Below, piece after piece: positions 10,678-21,983 of a DNA stretch of 64,000 bases. The stretch is from Adineta vaga. Lineage: Eukaryota > Rotifera. A program made the translations under genes and the position numbers. The stretch spans positions 17,670,001 through 17,734,000 of the forward strand of contig CP075493.1 in assembly GCA_021613535.1 (NCBI GenBank). Reading direction: 5' to 3'. The notes beneath the pieces are model-generated. The model worked only from the letters and a program-made list of their open reading frames with translations, did not search any database and was not told where the DNA came from. Each line of letters begins with the position of its first letter. The stretch's first letter is position 1.

Positions 10678-12228
10678 TCAACTGAAATAACTAGCTGACT
10701 TTTCTTCTGGTGATTGTTGTGATTCGAGCTGTTGTTGTGGTTGAATTTGTTCTGTTTGAAGTTCTTGCTGTTGTGTTTGAAGGTCTTGTTGTGCTTTCGA
10801 CTTTCCACTTAGACGGTTGCTCTTACGAACATCAGACACTTTTTGAACAAGACTTGTTCGACTTGATTGCCAAATATTTCCCATATCAGCTTCTTTGAAA
10901 CTAAATCTTTGCCGAACAGCTTCTGTAATAAAAAAAGAATTATGAAGATGAAGAAAAAACAAACATATCGATTAACTTTTTAGCTTTTCAACAGCTTCTT
11001 CTGGAATTGGTACTCGACCAGTTCGATCACCACGAAAATCTGGTAAATATCCATTATTGAATTGTCCATCGGTTAAAACAATACGCGCAATTGATAACAA
11101 ATATCGACTAGGTGTTGTAGCAGGTAATGTCATTAGATTTACATTATTTTCGATCTTAAATATAAAACAATTGTTTGTTTTCTACGTAGCTTCTTCATAC
11201 TCACCATTTCTTCTGATTGTACTGCTGGTGGTGCACGAGTTGTCTAAAAATGAAAAAAAATAATCTAAGGTAAATTCTGCTTTGATTTTTTGAAACTTTC
11301 GAGAGACTTCTGTGTCATTCATCACTTCAGTATCAATAAATACAAGTATTATACCGATATTATATCAAATACTATACCTTATAACCATCTGTTAAGCGTT
11401 TTTGCATTTGATACACCTTTTTTGTAATTTTCTTCATCTCTGTTACTTCTTTGACAATCGTATCCAACAATTGCTTGACCGAATCAGGACTTGCAGTAAC
11501 ATGTGTTGATGATGACAATGGTGATTCATCAATTGCTATTGTATCATCAGGTTTCGATTTTTTTGATTTCGAATCGTTATGAAAATGTTCAGCACGTTCT
11601 AAATCAGAGAAAGAAACATGCACTTTGCACATATATATATTTGTTTATATTAAAAATTACTTTTGTTAATTGACGAACTAATATCTTTTAGTATTTCACT
11701 TTCACCATCAGTCGAGTCAAAAGCAGTTGTACTGGTTTTTGTTTTGATTTTGTTTTTCTTACTAATTTTTTTATTAAGATTTTCTTGATTATTTGTTTGA
11801 TGTTCCTATAACAAAACCAAACATGAAACAGTTAAAAGAGCAATTCTATATACATCATCACTACTGCTACTGATACTACTATCGTCATTAGCAGATAATT
11901 CAGTTTCAGCTGAAGACCATTGCTTTTTATCCGATGAACTACTTTTCTCTAATAGATCTTGTGCTTTTTCACATTCATCCTTTGAACCTTTAAAAGAAAA
12001 TCACATTAATATGAACTCTTTTTGAACAAAATGAATACCTTCTTTCTCAATCCGACATGCAAACCATTGCTTTCCAAATTTAGCTTCAAAACCATATCGA
12101 CCTTGAGTTCGGATTAAGTTTTCAGGCCAAATACCATGAGTTCCTTCTGATTGAAAAGAAACCAAACAAAAACGTTCAGGCTTAATGGCCTTTGAACGTT
12201 TCGAAATACTAGAACTTGTAGTAGCCAT
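10678..12228 (-). CDS. BEN-domain-like nuclear protein, seven exons
   Basis: Seven exons join in phase: 12228-12039, 11987-11854, 11805-11661, 11598-11378, 11243-11205, 11154-10977 and 10922-10678, giving 383 residues. The N-terminus carries RFCLVSFQSEGTHGIWPENL. A Ser/Asp/Lys-rich low-complexity middle follows, then a coiled-coil-like stretch (VTEMKKITKKVYQMQKRL). The C-terminal region (about residues 250-340) has SRYLLSIARIVLTDGQF, VPIPEEAVEKLK and RQRFSFKEADMGNIW, which resembles a BEN DNA/protein-binding domain. A Gln-rich tail ends the protein. It is co-oriented with the transposase about 0.6 kb away and is flanked by the same repeats, so it may be an accessory protein of the transposon. 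A captured host gene is the alternative. Confidence 0.65.
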
Positions 12229-12899
12229 AATCTAAAATTTCAACGAAATTTCCCAAGATCTAAGTCAACAACTAAACGATTTTAATGAACAAAAAACAAA
12301 CAAGCGATGAAAACTTCGTTGAACAAACACGTCCAATCAATAAATGGTGTTGTGAACAACAGAATTTTTAATTCTGATTATTATTTATAGAAATTGGCTT
12401 AGTTTTTAATTCTTATATACATTTAAATTGACAGTAAAATGATCTGATTATAGTTTAGATGGGAGACATTACTAAAAACTATTGGCGCTAGCGTGCAATA
12501 TAATATTGAATAAAATTTATTTCAAGTAATATAAATAAGTAGAAGAAAATATCTAATAAAAAACCGTTTTAATCAATTAATATAAACAGATTATTGTTAG
12601 TAAAATATGATGTAAAATATTTTTGAAAACCATATTCTGTATTTAGCGCCATCATATAAAAAAAGTCGACTGAGTTGTTACATGCATTCCACTAAAACAA
12701 TTCCAAAGATTAATATCGAACAAAATTTCTTGAGTCTTGTTAAACTTTAATTTATAATAAAACAAGAAAAAAAATAACAACATGTAATTGGATAAAATCC
12801 AAAATCCTTCTTCAAGTCTTCTAAATTATTTTACTTTATTTTCAGTTATCGACCTGTAGCAATTCTCAAAATATTTTAACATTATATTATATAATTCCT
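12229..12899. other. 5' flank of BEN-like gene, AT-rich
   Basis: There are no ORFs of note. It probably contains the promoter of the minus-strand gene; I see no clear TATA box in it. Confidence 0.35.
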
Positions 12900-14265
12900 A
12901 AACTTTGTTTTTATGAAGGATCTTGACCATTATATAATAAAATATTAAAAAAATATTCGAGATCGGATCTTGATTAAATCATGTCATTTTCTTTTCAAGA
13001 TTTCGATGATATGTATCGTGGCATGAATAAAAATGGAGTCAGATATATCTTGAACAAAATGTGAAAGGATCTTGAAGGGTTTTTCAAAGAATGCTCCAAT
13101 ATAAAATAATTGGATAAGCAGATGAAAACTATTTTCAAACTTGACAGGATCTTTCAACGATATACATGTTACTCCTGTCAAACGGATCTTAAAGATATTT
13201 GAACGAAGCTGGACATATGTTAAAATAATATTTTACTATTCTTTCAAATTCTTGAACAAATCTTGAATATTTCTTATACAGAACCTCATACTTTCAGTTG
13301 TCAAATTATCTTAACAGGATCCAAGAAAGATCTTGATCAGGATCCTGATCTTTCTTGCACTTCAGTACGGATAGCATTTCATAAAATATTAAACCAGGAT
13401 CTTGTCAAATCCTAACAAACTCTTTTAAGGATAGCACTAGTTTGAAAATAGAATCTAATCTCACACCTACTTTTTCAAGAAATATAAGGATCATGAACAG
13501 ATCCTTGAAGGAATTTAACCAAAATTTTGTACAAATCCTTTTTACTGAGTTATAGAAATTTAAAAGATAAGAATCTTAGAATCCTGTCAAGATCTTGCAA
13601 ATAAAGTTAGTGTGGCAATAAAATAAAACCGTTCGCAGATCCTAGCAGTTTCCTCATATTTTTGTGCCATGATCCTTATGAAAGTTAATATGTTTGAAGC
13701 AAAGTTCGATGGATTTTAGTCAGACAGGATCTCGACACGATCCTGGACAAATTTAGAACACTATATTGAAATACAATTAGCCACGGAATCGATCAAGATC
13801 CGATTTAGAGTTTTGCAAGATTTTTAACATCTATATCGATATATGATTGCTGTATCTTTTCTTGTCAGGATCAGTCTCCGATCTGTTGTCACACATTGAA
13901 AGAATGATGAGGTGTATTTGTTCGTTGAATCTAGATAAAATTTTGATAAATTCTTGATATAATTTAATTTCAGTATTCCTACTAAGATCCTAAACAAGAA
14001 CCGAGAGAAATCTTGAACAGATCTTGATGTATCATTCTATGATATAATCCAAAACAGGAACCTGAAAAATCCTGACCAAGATCGTGTTTGACCGTGACAT
14101 ATCCTGTGTAAAGGAAAAATTGAGGATTCAAAACAAGATTCTAAATTAAACTTGAACGGATCTTGATACAAAGAAAACTCAAGGATTCGCAACAAGATCC
14201 TCATTTAATCTTGGCCGGATCTTACAAAATCAGGATCCTGAAAAAACCTGGCAAGATTTCACAAG
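12900..14265. repeat. GATC-rich subterminal repeat block (right side)
   Basis: Words such as GGATCTTGA, AGGATCCTGA, CAAGATCC and GATCTTGAACAGATCC recur dozens of times in both orientations, separated by diverged AT-rich filler. The composition matches the block at 6,300-6,960 on the far side of the transposase. Periodicity is irregular, unlike the left block. No convincing gene is present; short ORFs here are incidental. Confidence 0.65.
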
Positions 14266-14288
14266 GAACGACCAGGATTGAGACTAGG

Positions 14289-14305
14289 GAAGGGTGGGTG
14301 TGGGT
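14289..14305 (+). repeat. Telomere-like G-rich tract (copy 4)
   Basis: GGGTGGGTGTGGGTAG stands at the right edge of the candidate transposon. A weak C-rich partner (CCACCATCACCCC) follows at about 14,328. Confidence 0.5.
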
Positions 14306-14404
14306 AGTTGTTGATTTTTCTTTCATATCCACCATCACCCCGACGCGTACTACGTTGTCGTATCGAGTTTTCTGTACGTCCCCATTTTTGTTTCTCTCGT
14401 CGGT

Positions 14405-14598
14405 ATGCATCAATGGATTTGGGTCCTGTTCATCGTGATTCGCAACGTGGTGACAGCTTGCGGACTGGTCTCACTGATCGCTTCAGTTTTTTTTAATACC
14501 TCAAAGACCACCTTTGAATCTGCCGCCAATGCAGTACACTCTTATTCAGTTTTCGGACTACTTCATCAATGTGCACACTTTATCTACATAAATCAAAT
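14405..14598 (+). CDS. Hydrophobic ORF fragment, cut by a palindrome
   Basis: An ATG at 14405 (MHQWIWVLFIVIRNVV) opens a strongly hydrophobic stretch with one or two possible membrane helices, followed by polar SKTTFESAANAV. The frame runs straight into the (TGTGGG)n arm at 14,599 and is meaningless beyond it. No homology is recognised. It may be a truncated exon or chance. Confidence 0.25.
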
Positions 14599-14660
14599 GG
14601 GTGTGGGTGTGGGTGTGAGCATTACATCTATCCAACAACCACACCCACACCCACACCCTC
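14599..14660. repeat. Telomere-like palindrome (copy 5)
   Basis: GGGTGTGGGTGTGGGTGTG, then spacer AGCATTACATCTATCCAACAA, then CCACACCCACACCCACACCCTC. Arms pair over about 18 nt. The right flank CAAGATT matches the flank of copies 3 and 10, suggesting the family terminus is ATCTTGAGGGTG. Confidence 0.85.
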
Positions 14661-14931
14661 AAGATTATTTTGTGTGAGAACGATACGATATATGATATGA
14701 AGAAATAAAGGAAAGCGTAGCTCCATCAGCGCTAAAGCCTCTTTTATCAAAAAATCATCACGGTGCGGATCAGCAGGGAGACCTTGGTGATTTTCAGCCA
14801 AGTCTTCTTTGTATTACTTCAGTTTATCAAATTCATTCAAAACATAATTTCTTTGAATTTGAATGTCTCAGATGAACATAATCTAGGTATCAACAACATG
14901 TTATTGACAACATATTTGAAACCTCGTACTT

Positions 14932-15103
14932 TTTCGAGCATACGGGAAAAGTGAGCACATTACTAGAATCAATCGATGCGTGCATCCATACGTTCGTTTA
15001 CAGGATAACTCCTAGAAGGCTAATCAGATTACGATGAAATTTTCTACAGAGTCTTGTTTCATCAATATCTTGCTGGAGTTCGAAGATGAGCCTGATTGGG
15101 TAA
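14932..15103 (+). repeat. Dispersed repeat R1, copy b
   Basis: It shares AAAAGTGAGCACATTACTAGAA, CGTTCGTTTACAGGATAACT and TTTCATCAATATCTTGCTGG with R1a. Unlike R1a it runs on uninterrupted into GAAGATGAGCCTGATTGG, so it serves as an empty-site comparison for the palindrome at 4,701. Confidence 0.65.
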
Positions 15104-15539
15104 GCCGATGCTAGGTTATTGAAAAAATACGGATACTTCCTCATATCATCTATCTAATACACTTTTTGTAATACACAAAACTTTCGGATAAAATCCGAAA
15201 TTTCCGCATTTATTTTCTTTTGTTCGCGATACATATAAATATAATCGAATAAAGAGAACGTCATATATGTAATTTTCTTTTCTTAACGAGTTGATTGATA
15301 TAACATAGTATAGATAACCTTCATAATTGCTTGAATTATATATGTTCTCTTTCCATTTTTTATATGTACGTGGAGTCAATGCTCTTTATCACTAACAATT
15401 ATCTGTTTTTGCTTCTGTGTCTTACAAGAGAAATCTTCTTTTTCTGTATAACATATATATCGGGTGGGGCAGATTAAATGAACATCTCAGTATTTTTGCA
15501 TGTTTTTCATCTATAGTTCAAAATAGAAACAAAAATTTT
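15104..15539. other. AT-rich interval, nothing recognised
   Basis: Only short incidental ORFs are present on either strand; no gene or RNA is supported. Confidence 0.35.
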
Positions 15540-15605
15540 GAGGGTGTGGGTGTGGATGCGGATCTTCCTCCTATATATTCAAATCCACACCCACACCCAC
15601 ACTCT
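15540..15605. repeat. Telomere-like palindrome (copy 6)
   Basis: GAGGGTGTGGGTGTGG, spacer ending CTCCTATATATTCAAAT, then CCACACCCACACCCACACTCTC. The spacer is shared with copy 2. A decayed C-rich trail (CACACCCTCAACTAG, CACACCCTCC, TACACCCTCAACTC) continues to about 15,675, suggesting repeated insertion or expansion. Confidence 0.85.
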
Positions 15606-15675
15606 CAATTAGGTATTATCCTGCCACACCCTCAACTAGCTGTTACCTTATCACACCCTCCGTACACCCTCAACT

Positions 15676-17547
15676 CACACAACATGCAGTTGAAATCTGA
15701 TTTTCACTTGAAAATTTCATTTGAACAGTCCAATTCAAGAAGTTAATATGATATTTGAATTGAAATTTTTATTTTCAATTGAATACAAATTTCAAGTTTT
15801 ACATGTATGAATTTACTATAGGGGAGTCTTCTATTATGAGATTGTCTTTTAATATATTCGAGACTTTATCTCAAAAGTTATCATTATATTATTAAATCCT
15901 CTGAATATATGTTGTGTACTTAACTCGTTCTTTGATTATTTAGCAGCGTCCCATCTTGCAGTCAAGGAACAGGTAAAAATATCACTCGATTGTTTATTAG
16001 TTTACTTCGTCATTAATCTACATTTCTGTACATCTGGATACTTTTTATGGTGGAATATAAACTGTACACAAACCTTACATTTTTCAAAAGCATTAGATTA
16101 AGCCGATTTTTGTTTTAAATTCTCATTATTGAAGATCCGCGAGAGAGCAGTAATGGTCTCTAGTATCACATACAGTACCGTCAGTCTCTGATATATTGGA
16201 TATATAAGATAAGAGGCTAATATCTAAGTACAAACAGGAAAGAAAAAGTAGACGATAATCATTTGACTTGTTAGGAGAGAAGAAAGAAGAAGGAGAAAAC
16301 AGAGAGAAAAGGATAGAGGCATACAATTATTTAGACTGTCACAATAGTAATTATATATGACTGAACATTTGTGATTGTGAGAGATATTTCAAGAAAATAT
16401 TAGATAAATTCGTTTTCATTTCCTTTCCAAATTCTTGAATACCACTGAGAAGTAATATTTCATAACTTGTAAGCAAAACAATCTACTAGAGAACCGAGAT
16501 ATAGTATTATTCATACCTTTTTCAGTTCGCATAAGCTTTTAAATCCTTAATCAACTGCAAAAGAATCATAAAAACTATAAATTCTTCAATATTTACTAGA
16601 ATCTTTCTTAGAGCATTCATTGACGTGAGATGAGAGCTATAAAAGTATTCCGACATAGTTAGCAAGCACCATTTTTTGTAGAATTTTTACTGACATCAAT
16701 ACTTAATAAATTGAATGAATTTTTTTGCACAGTACTGAACTTCTGATTTAATTAACATAAGATAAGAAAAGTTCGCTTTTGAAAACTTTTGCTTAGCCAA
16801 ATTATTAACAGATTGATTTACACTTCTCGACAAAGAAGAAAAGCGAAGACTCGTTTTAAAAAAATCGGAGCATTCAATACCGAAGTAAAATATCTTTCGT
16901 ATTTTTTATAAGACACCTCCAGACCACTCATGAAATCCTGACTATGTCACTAACTATAGAATGAGAAATGTGATATATATATGATAATATAGAACGAAAG
17001 AAAGTCTATATACAAGAAAAGAAAGAAGATTGATTTTTATCTTAAATAATTTTATGAAAGATAAAAAAATATTCTAAACAGTTAATAAATATACTAGTGG
17101 TACTTCTCTTCAATAACTGCATTTAGACTAGTGGCGGCCCCAAGAATGGGCTGACGGGGGCTAAGCTCCTCTTCCAGATTTTTAAAAATTCTCAAAAAAA
17201 ATTAACAATTTTGTTATAAGTATACAAGAGTTCAGAGCGTTGACACTCAAAGGGTTACATATTTATTCTTCATCATGAATTTCTTAAGATATACTGTTGT
17301 CTTATCAGCATAATATATCGATTATTTTTGAAAATGAATGAAGAGTCAATAATTATCTTTATAGAGGTTCGTTGTTGAGTAATGAGTCATATTTATTACT
17401 ATCAATTTTCATTTTGTTAGATACACAAAAAAAGATAACGAATCAGTTTTTCTCTCTTACGAATTTAACTGATGAACAATTAGATAAATATTTCGTATCT
17501 CTATTTTGTCTTCACTTTTACGAGATAAATATTGAAGAAATGAAAAA
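15676..17547. other. AT-rich intergenic stretch with a weak exon candidate
   Basis: No gene can be supported over most of it. At 17,120-17,170, CTAGTGGCGGCCCCAAGAATGG resembles the end of a degraded DNA-transposon repeat. From about 17,420 to 17,547 an open frame (FFSLTNLTDEQLDKYFVSLF) looks exon-like after a TTGTTAG acceptor, but it ends in the palindrome at 17,548 and has no recognised homology. Confidence 0.3.
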
Positions 17548-17626
17548 GAGGGTGGGTGTGGGTGTGGGTGGGTGTGGGTATGTCTTCTTCACTCACATCT
17601 ACAACCACACCCACACCCACACCCTA
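17548..17626. repeat. Telomere-like palindrome (copy 7)
   Basis: The G-rich arm has mixed GGGTGTGGG and GGGTGGG units. The spacer TATGTCTTCTTCACTCACATC is followed by ACAACCACACCCACACCCACACCC. The spacer is similar to that of copy 12 (TATATCTTCTTCGTCCACAC). Confidence 0.85.
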
Positions 17627-18423
17627 GTGAGGTACTAGAGTAACGCTTTTTCCCTCTTCCCACAGCCTCACCCACATCCCAATTAAAACTATGCTGCGCA
17701 TTTTTTTAAAATTTTCACAACTATCATAAACGATGTGTTTCGAAAATAAAATAGTGTTGTTTATATTATATTTACGTTGCCACTAATGGATCGAACTTCA
17801 GACTACGCTGCGAGCACTATTCTGCAGAAGAGAAAAAAACATTTTCTTTCTCTCTACACAAAATTTTTTATGCATTTTTGGTTTTGTAACCGATGAAAAC
17901 CCACACTCTAGTGAAATGAATGTTTGATGACAATAGACTAACTTCTTTTCCGTAGTGTTATTCTTGAAGAAAGTTTGACCATTTTCTAGATTTTCTTAGT
18001 GTTAGTTCATATTAGGTTTAATATAGGTTATTTCATATCACGAAAGAATCACTTATAATAAATTGGGTAAACGATGAGCTAGGTGTGGGTGAGACAATGA
18101 GAAAATACTTACACCCACGGAAAAGTTTAGCTGTGTATATGGTCTGTAAGAGTGTTCACAGTGATCCATGATACCATTCATAAGAATACCTATCATCGAG
18201 TGTGATAGAGTCAACAGAGAAAAAATGAATCCTGAGTTTCTTGGATTTTTCGAGATCCGAGGATGCACTTCCCCCTTCCTTTAGATGGGTTTACGAAACT
18301 CGTCGGTCATGTTTCGAGAAGGATGTAAGCTTTTGCTCCTATACATTTCGATACTCTCTTTTAGATCGTGCTTCACTAAATCCCTCCACACTGGTGTTTA
18401 TTTATGAAAAATCCTTATAAATA
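17627..18423. other. Intergenic, with telomere-like copy 8 at 18,081-18,118
   Basis: AGGTGTGGGTGAG and TTACACCCAC flank an 18-nt spacer at 18,081-18,118, a weak copy of the palindrome family. No other feature is evident; the 3' end is the promoter region of the gene at 18,424. Confidence 0.4.
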
Positions 18424-20050
18424 ATGGTACACCAATCAGCCACAAATGACAAGAAAGGTCATTCATCTTCAACTGCGACTTTCGTAATCAGAGCAGTTGT
18501 TTTATATGTCCTCTACTTTATTTTCCCACCATTTGTGTGGATCTGTTATCTTTTTAAGTGCATCTATAAGTGCTGTAAGTGTAAGTGTTGCGATTGTTCA
18601 AATTTACTTAAATACTGTACGAAAAGATACTGTATCAAAGGATGCTGGACGAAAAAATGCTGTGACAAAACAGGTAAACAGTTTAGACGTACATTTTCTA
18701 CTTATTCTAATTAATTCTATTTTTTTAGGCCAACTCATTTTTATGGAGTTTCTCACTTTTATATGTTATGGATGCTTTCTTGTAACTGGTATGAATTGGA
18801 TATTCTATTATAAGTACTCTCTACCTTCATTCGAAGTGAATGAACTCGAAATATATGAACCATTGGCATGGGTTATTTCTACAATGACTGTTCTACATAT
18901 TTACAAAGTATACAATTATAGTTTAAATAAAAGATATAAATCTGCAGATAATCATGTAGATAATTCTGAAGTTAATACTGGAGGTAACCTTGCAGATAAA
19001 AATGATCAATTTACATCGGTAGCAAACGCTAGACAACAGGATTCGATGGAAGAATCAGGCACACAAAATTCTCTTAAGAAAAGAAAAACGCCGAAAATTT
19101 TCTCAGAATGTGAAAGAGGATGTTATGTATATTATACTATCTGGATTATTCCTGTTGGTATCGGCATACTTCATGCATTTATTCCTACTATTGATCGCTA
19201 TTTCACAGAAAATGAAGGAATTAATCATACTCAATGGGAAATTAGGTGTATGCGTATTTCATACATCATATTTTCATGCATATTCGATAGTGTACTATTT
19301 ATTATGATTTTCGCAAGTATTACACATTATACGTTTGCATATAATGACCTGAAAAACATCCTTAGTCCTAAAAATATAAAAGCAAATAACAACTCAGAAA
19401 CATCAGACATTTCGAACATGTGTACGCCAGAATATCTCAAAAAGCTTTTATCGACTGTGAAGGAGTTTAGAAGTGACATTGATCCATATCATATATACGA
19501 AGCAACAATGGGATGCGCCCTAAGTATGAATCTTCTATTAATTGGAACTGTAGCGGTGTATGCAATTATATATGGTTATCCCTTCGATCTGTTGATATTC
19601 TGGTGTTGTATTGACATTGCGACTTTGTCTATTTTTATCGTCATATTTTTAGGGGTTGTCGTTTTTATCAACGAATTGTTACTGGACGATTTCATTAGCA
19701 AATTGAGAAAGTTGAAATTAGAAAAAATAGATTCGATGAAGAAACAGGATAATAATAAAGAGTTAAATGAAACAAGATTGCCGATGGAACGAGAAAACAG
19801 CGAAGAGAATATTGATTATTTAAGCGCTGTTATCGAGCATATGGAAAGTAAGCGTACGGAATATGCTATCAAATTGCTCGGCTTCATCGTAGATAAAGCA
19901 TTTATCATTAAAATTCTCGCTTCGATCGGTTCATCAATCGTTTCTGTAGTCGTTGCTTGTGCTAAAACAAAATATCGCTCTCGCTCGTCTTCATCTTCTC
20001 AAAGTAAACTAATGATAACTCCCTCATTTTACAAATCTCATTTTGAATAG
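18424..20050 (+). CDS. Multipass membrane protein, family unknown
   Basis: Two exons, 18424-18673 and 18729-20050, join across a 55-nt GT-AG intron in phase 1 to give 523 residues. Residues 22-45 form a first hydrophobic segment, followed by a very Cys/Lys-rich loop (KCIYKCCKCKCCDC) that could be palmitoylated or bind metal. Further membrane segments lie around 88-110, 120-140, 235-255, 280-305, 365-385 and 390-415. Between them are a polar loop rich in Asn/Ser (about 145-215) and a charged C-terminal half with predicted helices. The tail is Ser/Arg-rich (RSRSSSSSQSK). AATAAA lies about 20 nt after the stop. I do not recognise the family; a transporter, channel or receptor-like role cannot be decided from sequence. 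Confidence 0.75.
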
Positions 20051-21370
20051 ATTGTTTATTTAAAATTTCAATAAATTGGATTTCTATGACACTATTATGA
20101 TAAACATATAGTAAGTTACATATTTTTACTACAAAAAACTATAAGATGCCTTAAACAAAAGTCAATTTTCTGTGACTTTGGCTGATTGTCATTATACTAT
20201 CAAAATATATGTTAAAAGTAAAGAAAAAAGTATGCATTGTCTTTTTAAATAGTTTTTTTATGCCAACAAAACAGAAAGAATTGCGATTTTATCATTAATA
20301 GTACAGATTGTGCTGAAATTATATAGACTTTCTCCCATATCTGCACACAAAAATGTTTATTTTTTTTCTACAGAAAAGATAATGATCGAATGTTGAACCA
20401 CACAAGTACTATCTGCAAAGCTAGTATCTTATTACAATTTCCTTCAGAGTAGAGAAAAAAAGTGGAAAATTATGAAAATTGACTGCTTCATAATTATAGA
20501 CTCTCTTACCGAAAACGCATTTTCCAGTTTCCTGAGCAGCAATTTAATTTGAGTTCGAATATAAATGAAAAAATTGAAAAAAAACATCAGCCATTAGCAT
20601 ACAGCCAAAGACAAGATTCAACTCAATATTAAAGATATAACTAAGCTAACTTATCCATATAAACTTTGGCCAAAGGCAAATCATCACCAGTAGTGTGTGA
20701 AACATGAAAGGTAAATTCAATTGTTCAAGTATTATAGTTGAATAGTTGCAGTTTCTAACTATCCATTTAGTCCCTTATTTCAACTATTCTTACGCAATAT
20801 TTAATTTTGATGTACATCAAGAGTTGGCTTCATAGTGGCAATATACATTCAAGTGAATATTCAAAATTAAGAAGAATCTATTCATATCTCAGAAAAAATA
20901 TCTTCACATAAAGTAAAACTTTAATAGAATACCGCTATAGTTCTTCAATGTGCGTCTGATTCTGTGAAAAAGACAAAATAACGATCTTCTTGCAACAAGA
21001 AAGAATAATCAGAAGACATGCTTTTAAGTTTTCCACACGTAACAATTATATCTAAAGTCTTCACATATATTGCATAGGTCTGTGCATACATATGCAGACG
21101 TCCTTATCCTCATCCTCACTTTTCTCGCTGTGCATAAACTGACACCATCACATACATCTGTATCCGCCACAAAAAAAAGTAGAAGAAGGAAGCTGACGAT
21201 TGTATCTTACACTCCGAACTGTCTAACAGAGGAGCGACTCCGCAGTTTAGGAAAGTCCGCATTCAATTTCACCCAACGCAAATAACCGTAAAGATCTGCA
21301 TCGACCTTCCAGTGGATCAAGTAGAATTGTAGTGAGAGTTAGTACTGATGATTGTCAGAAAGATAGGTTC
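20051..21370. other. Intergenic, nothing supported
   Basis: AT-rich sequence after the poly(A) signal near 20,069. Short ORFs such as 21,070-21,285 have no recognisable features. Confidence 0.35.
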
Positions 21371-21489
21371 TATAAATAGGAAAGAGGTGTCATATTCATC
21401 CTCTTCATGATATTTCATCTACTCGCCATCCTCGCTCTCTTCTGTTGATGACGCTTCTTTTTCTTCCATCTTCTCTTGGACTAGAGGAA
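21371..21489 (+). promoter_or_regulatory. TATA box and truncated signal-peptide start
   Basis: TATAAATAGG at 21,371 is followed 36 nt later by an ATG (21,407) encoding MIFHLLAILALFC, a good signal-peptide beginning. A TGA follows at codon 14, and the stretch ends in the telomere-like tract at 21,489. It looks like the promoter and first codons of a secreted-protein gene whose remainder is missing. Confidence 0.3.
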
Positions 21490-21590
21490 AGGGTGTGGGT
21501 GTGGGTGAGGGTGGGAGTGAACGTGGGTGTAAGGATAATGATAGACAGCACTCAGATCCACACTCAAAACCTCAATGTGACCAATGTGTT
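21489..21590. repeat. Telomere-like imperfect palindrome (copy 9)
   Basis: GGGTGTGGGTGTGGGTGAGGG and GTGGGTGTAAGG form a diverged G-rich arm to about 21,535. The C-rich side (CCACACTCAAAACCTC) is decayed. Confidence 0.55.
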
Positions 21591-21983
21591 GAGCAAACGT
21601 TGGAGTAAGTAAAGTGAAAATTTCATTTTTTTTTTGTCAATACTAATTGATTAGTTGCATTTGCTTAAACACTTGCTGAGAAAAATTTTTGTGCAACTAG
21701 TTTTCGTTCTGTTATTTTTTATGCTTTTATATTGTAAAAGTGAGTTAAAGAGAAAAACAAACCATCTTGAGGGTGATTCCATTTATTTCTTTTATTAATG
21801 CTGTGTGTGCAGTAAGTGACGCAGTTTCAAACAGACCTTGGACAGATTAAAGGAAAGCTGTTTTCTCATTTTCTTGTAGTATGCACAACAGTTAACAAGT
21901 GTCTTTCAGACGAAATATTCCGTACACAAATCTGTTTTGGAATTTTTTTATCGCATATCAAAAGTACTGAATTGTATGCTGTA

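Larger units (their letters stand above)
6100..14285 (-). mobile_element. Candidate EnSpm/CACTA-like DNA transposon
   Basis: A TNP2-type transposase gene and a BEN-like gene on the same strand are enclosed by two repeat blocks (about 6,300-6,960 and 12,900-14,265). Both blocks are dense in AGGATCTTG and CAAGATCCT words. EnSpm elements are known for such subterminal repeats, which the transposase binds, so the simplest reading is one element of about 8 kb. I could not fix the termini: CCCTAGGGAAAATCC near 6253 and TAGGGAAGG near 14,284 are weak candidates, and no CACTR end is evident. Boundaries are approximate. Confidence 0.5.

Noticed and set aside
21070-21285. Short plus-strand ORF with a hydrophobic start
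   Set aside because: It is isolated, with no promoter or homology, and could be chance in this interval.
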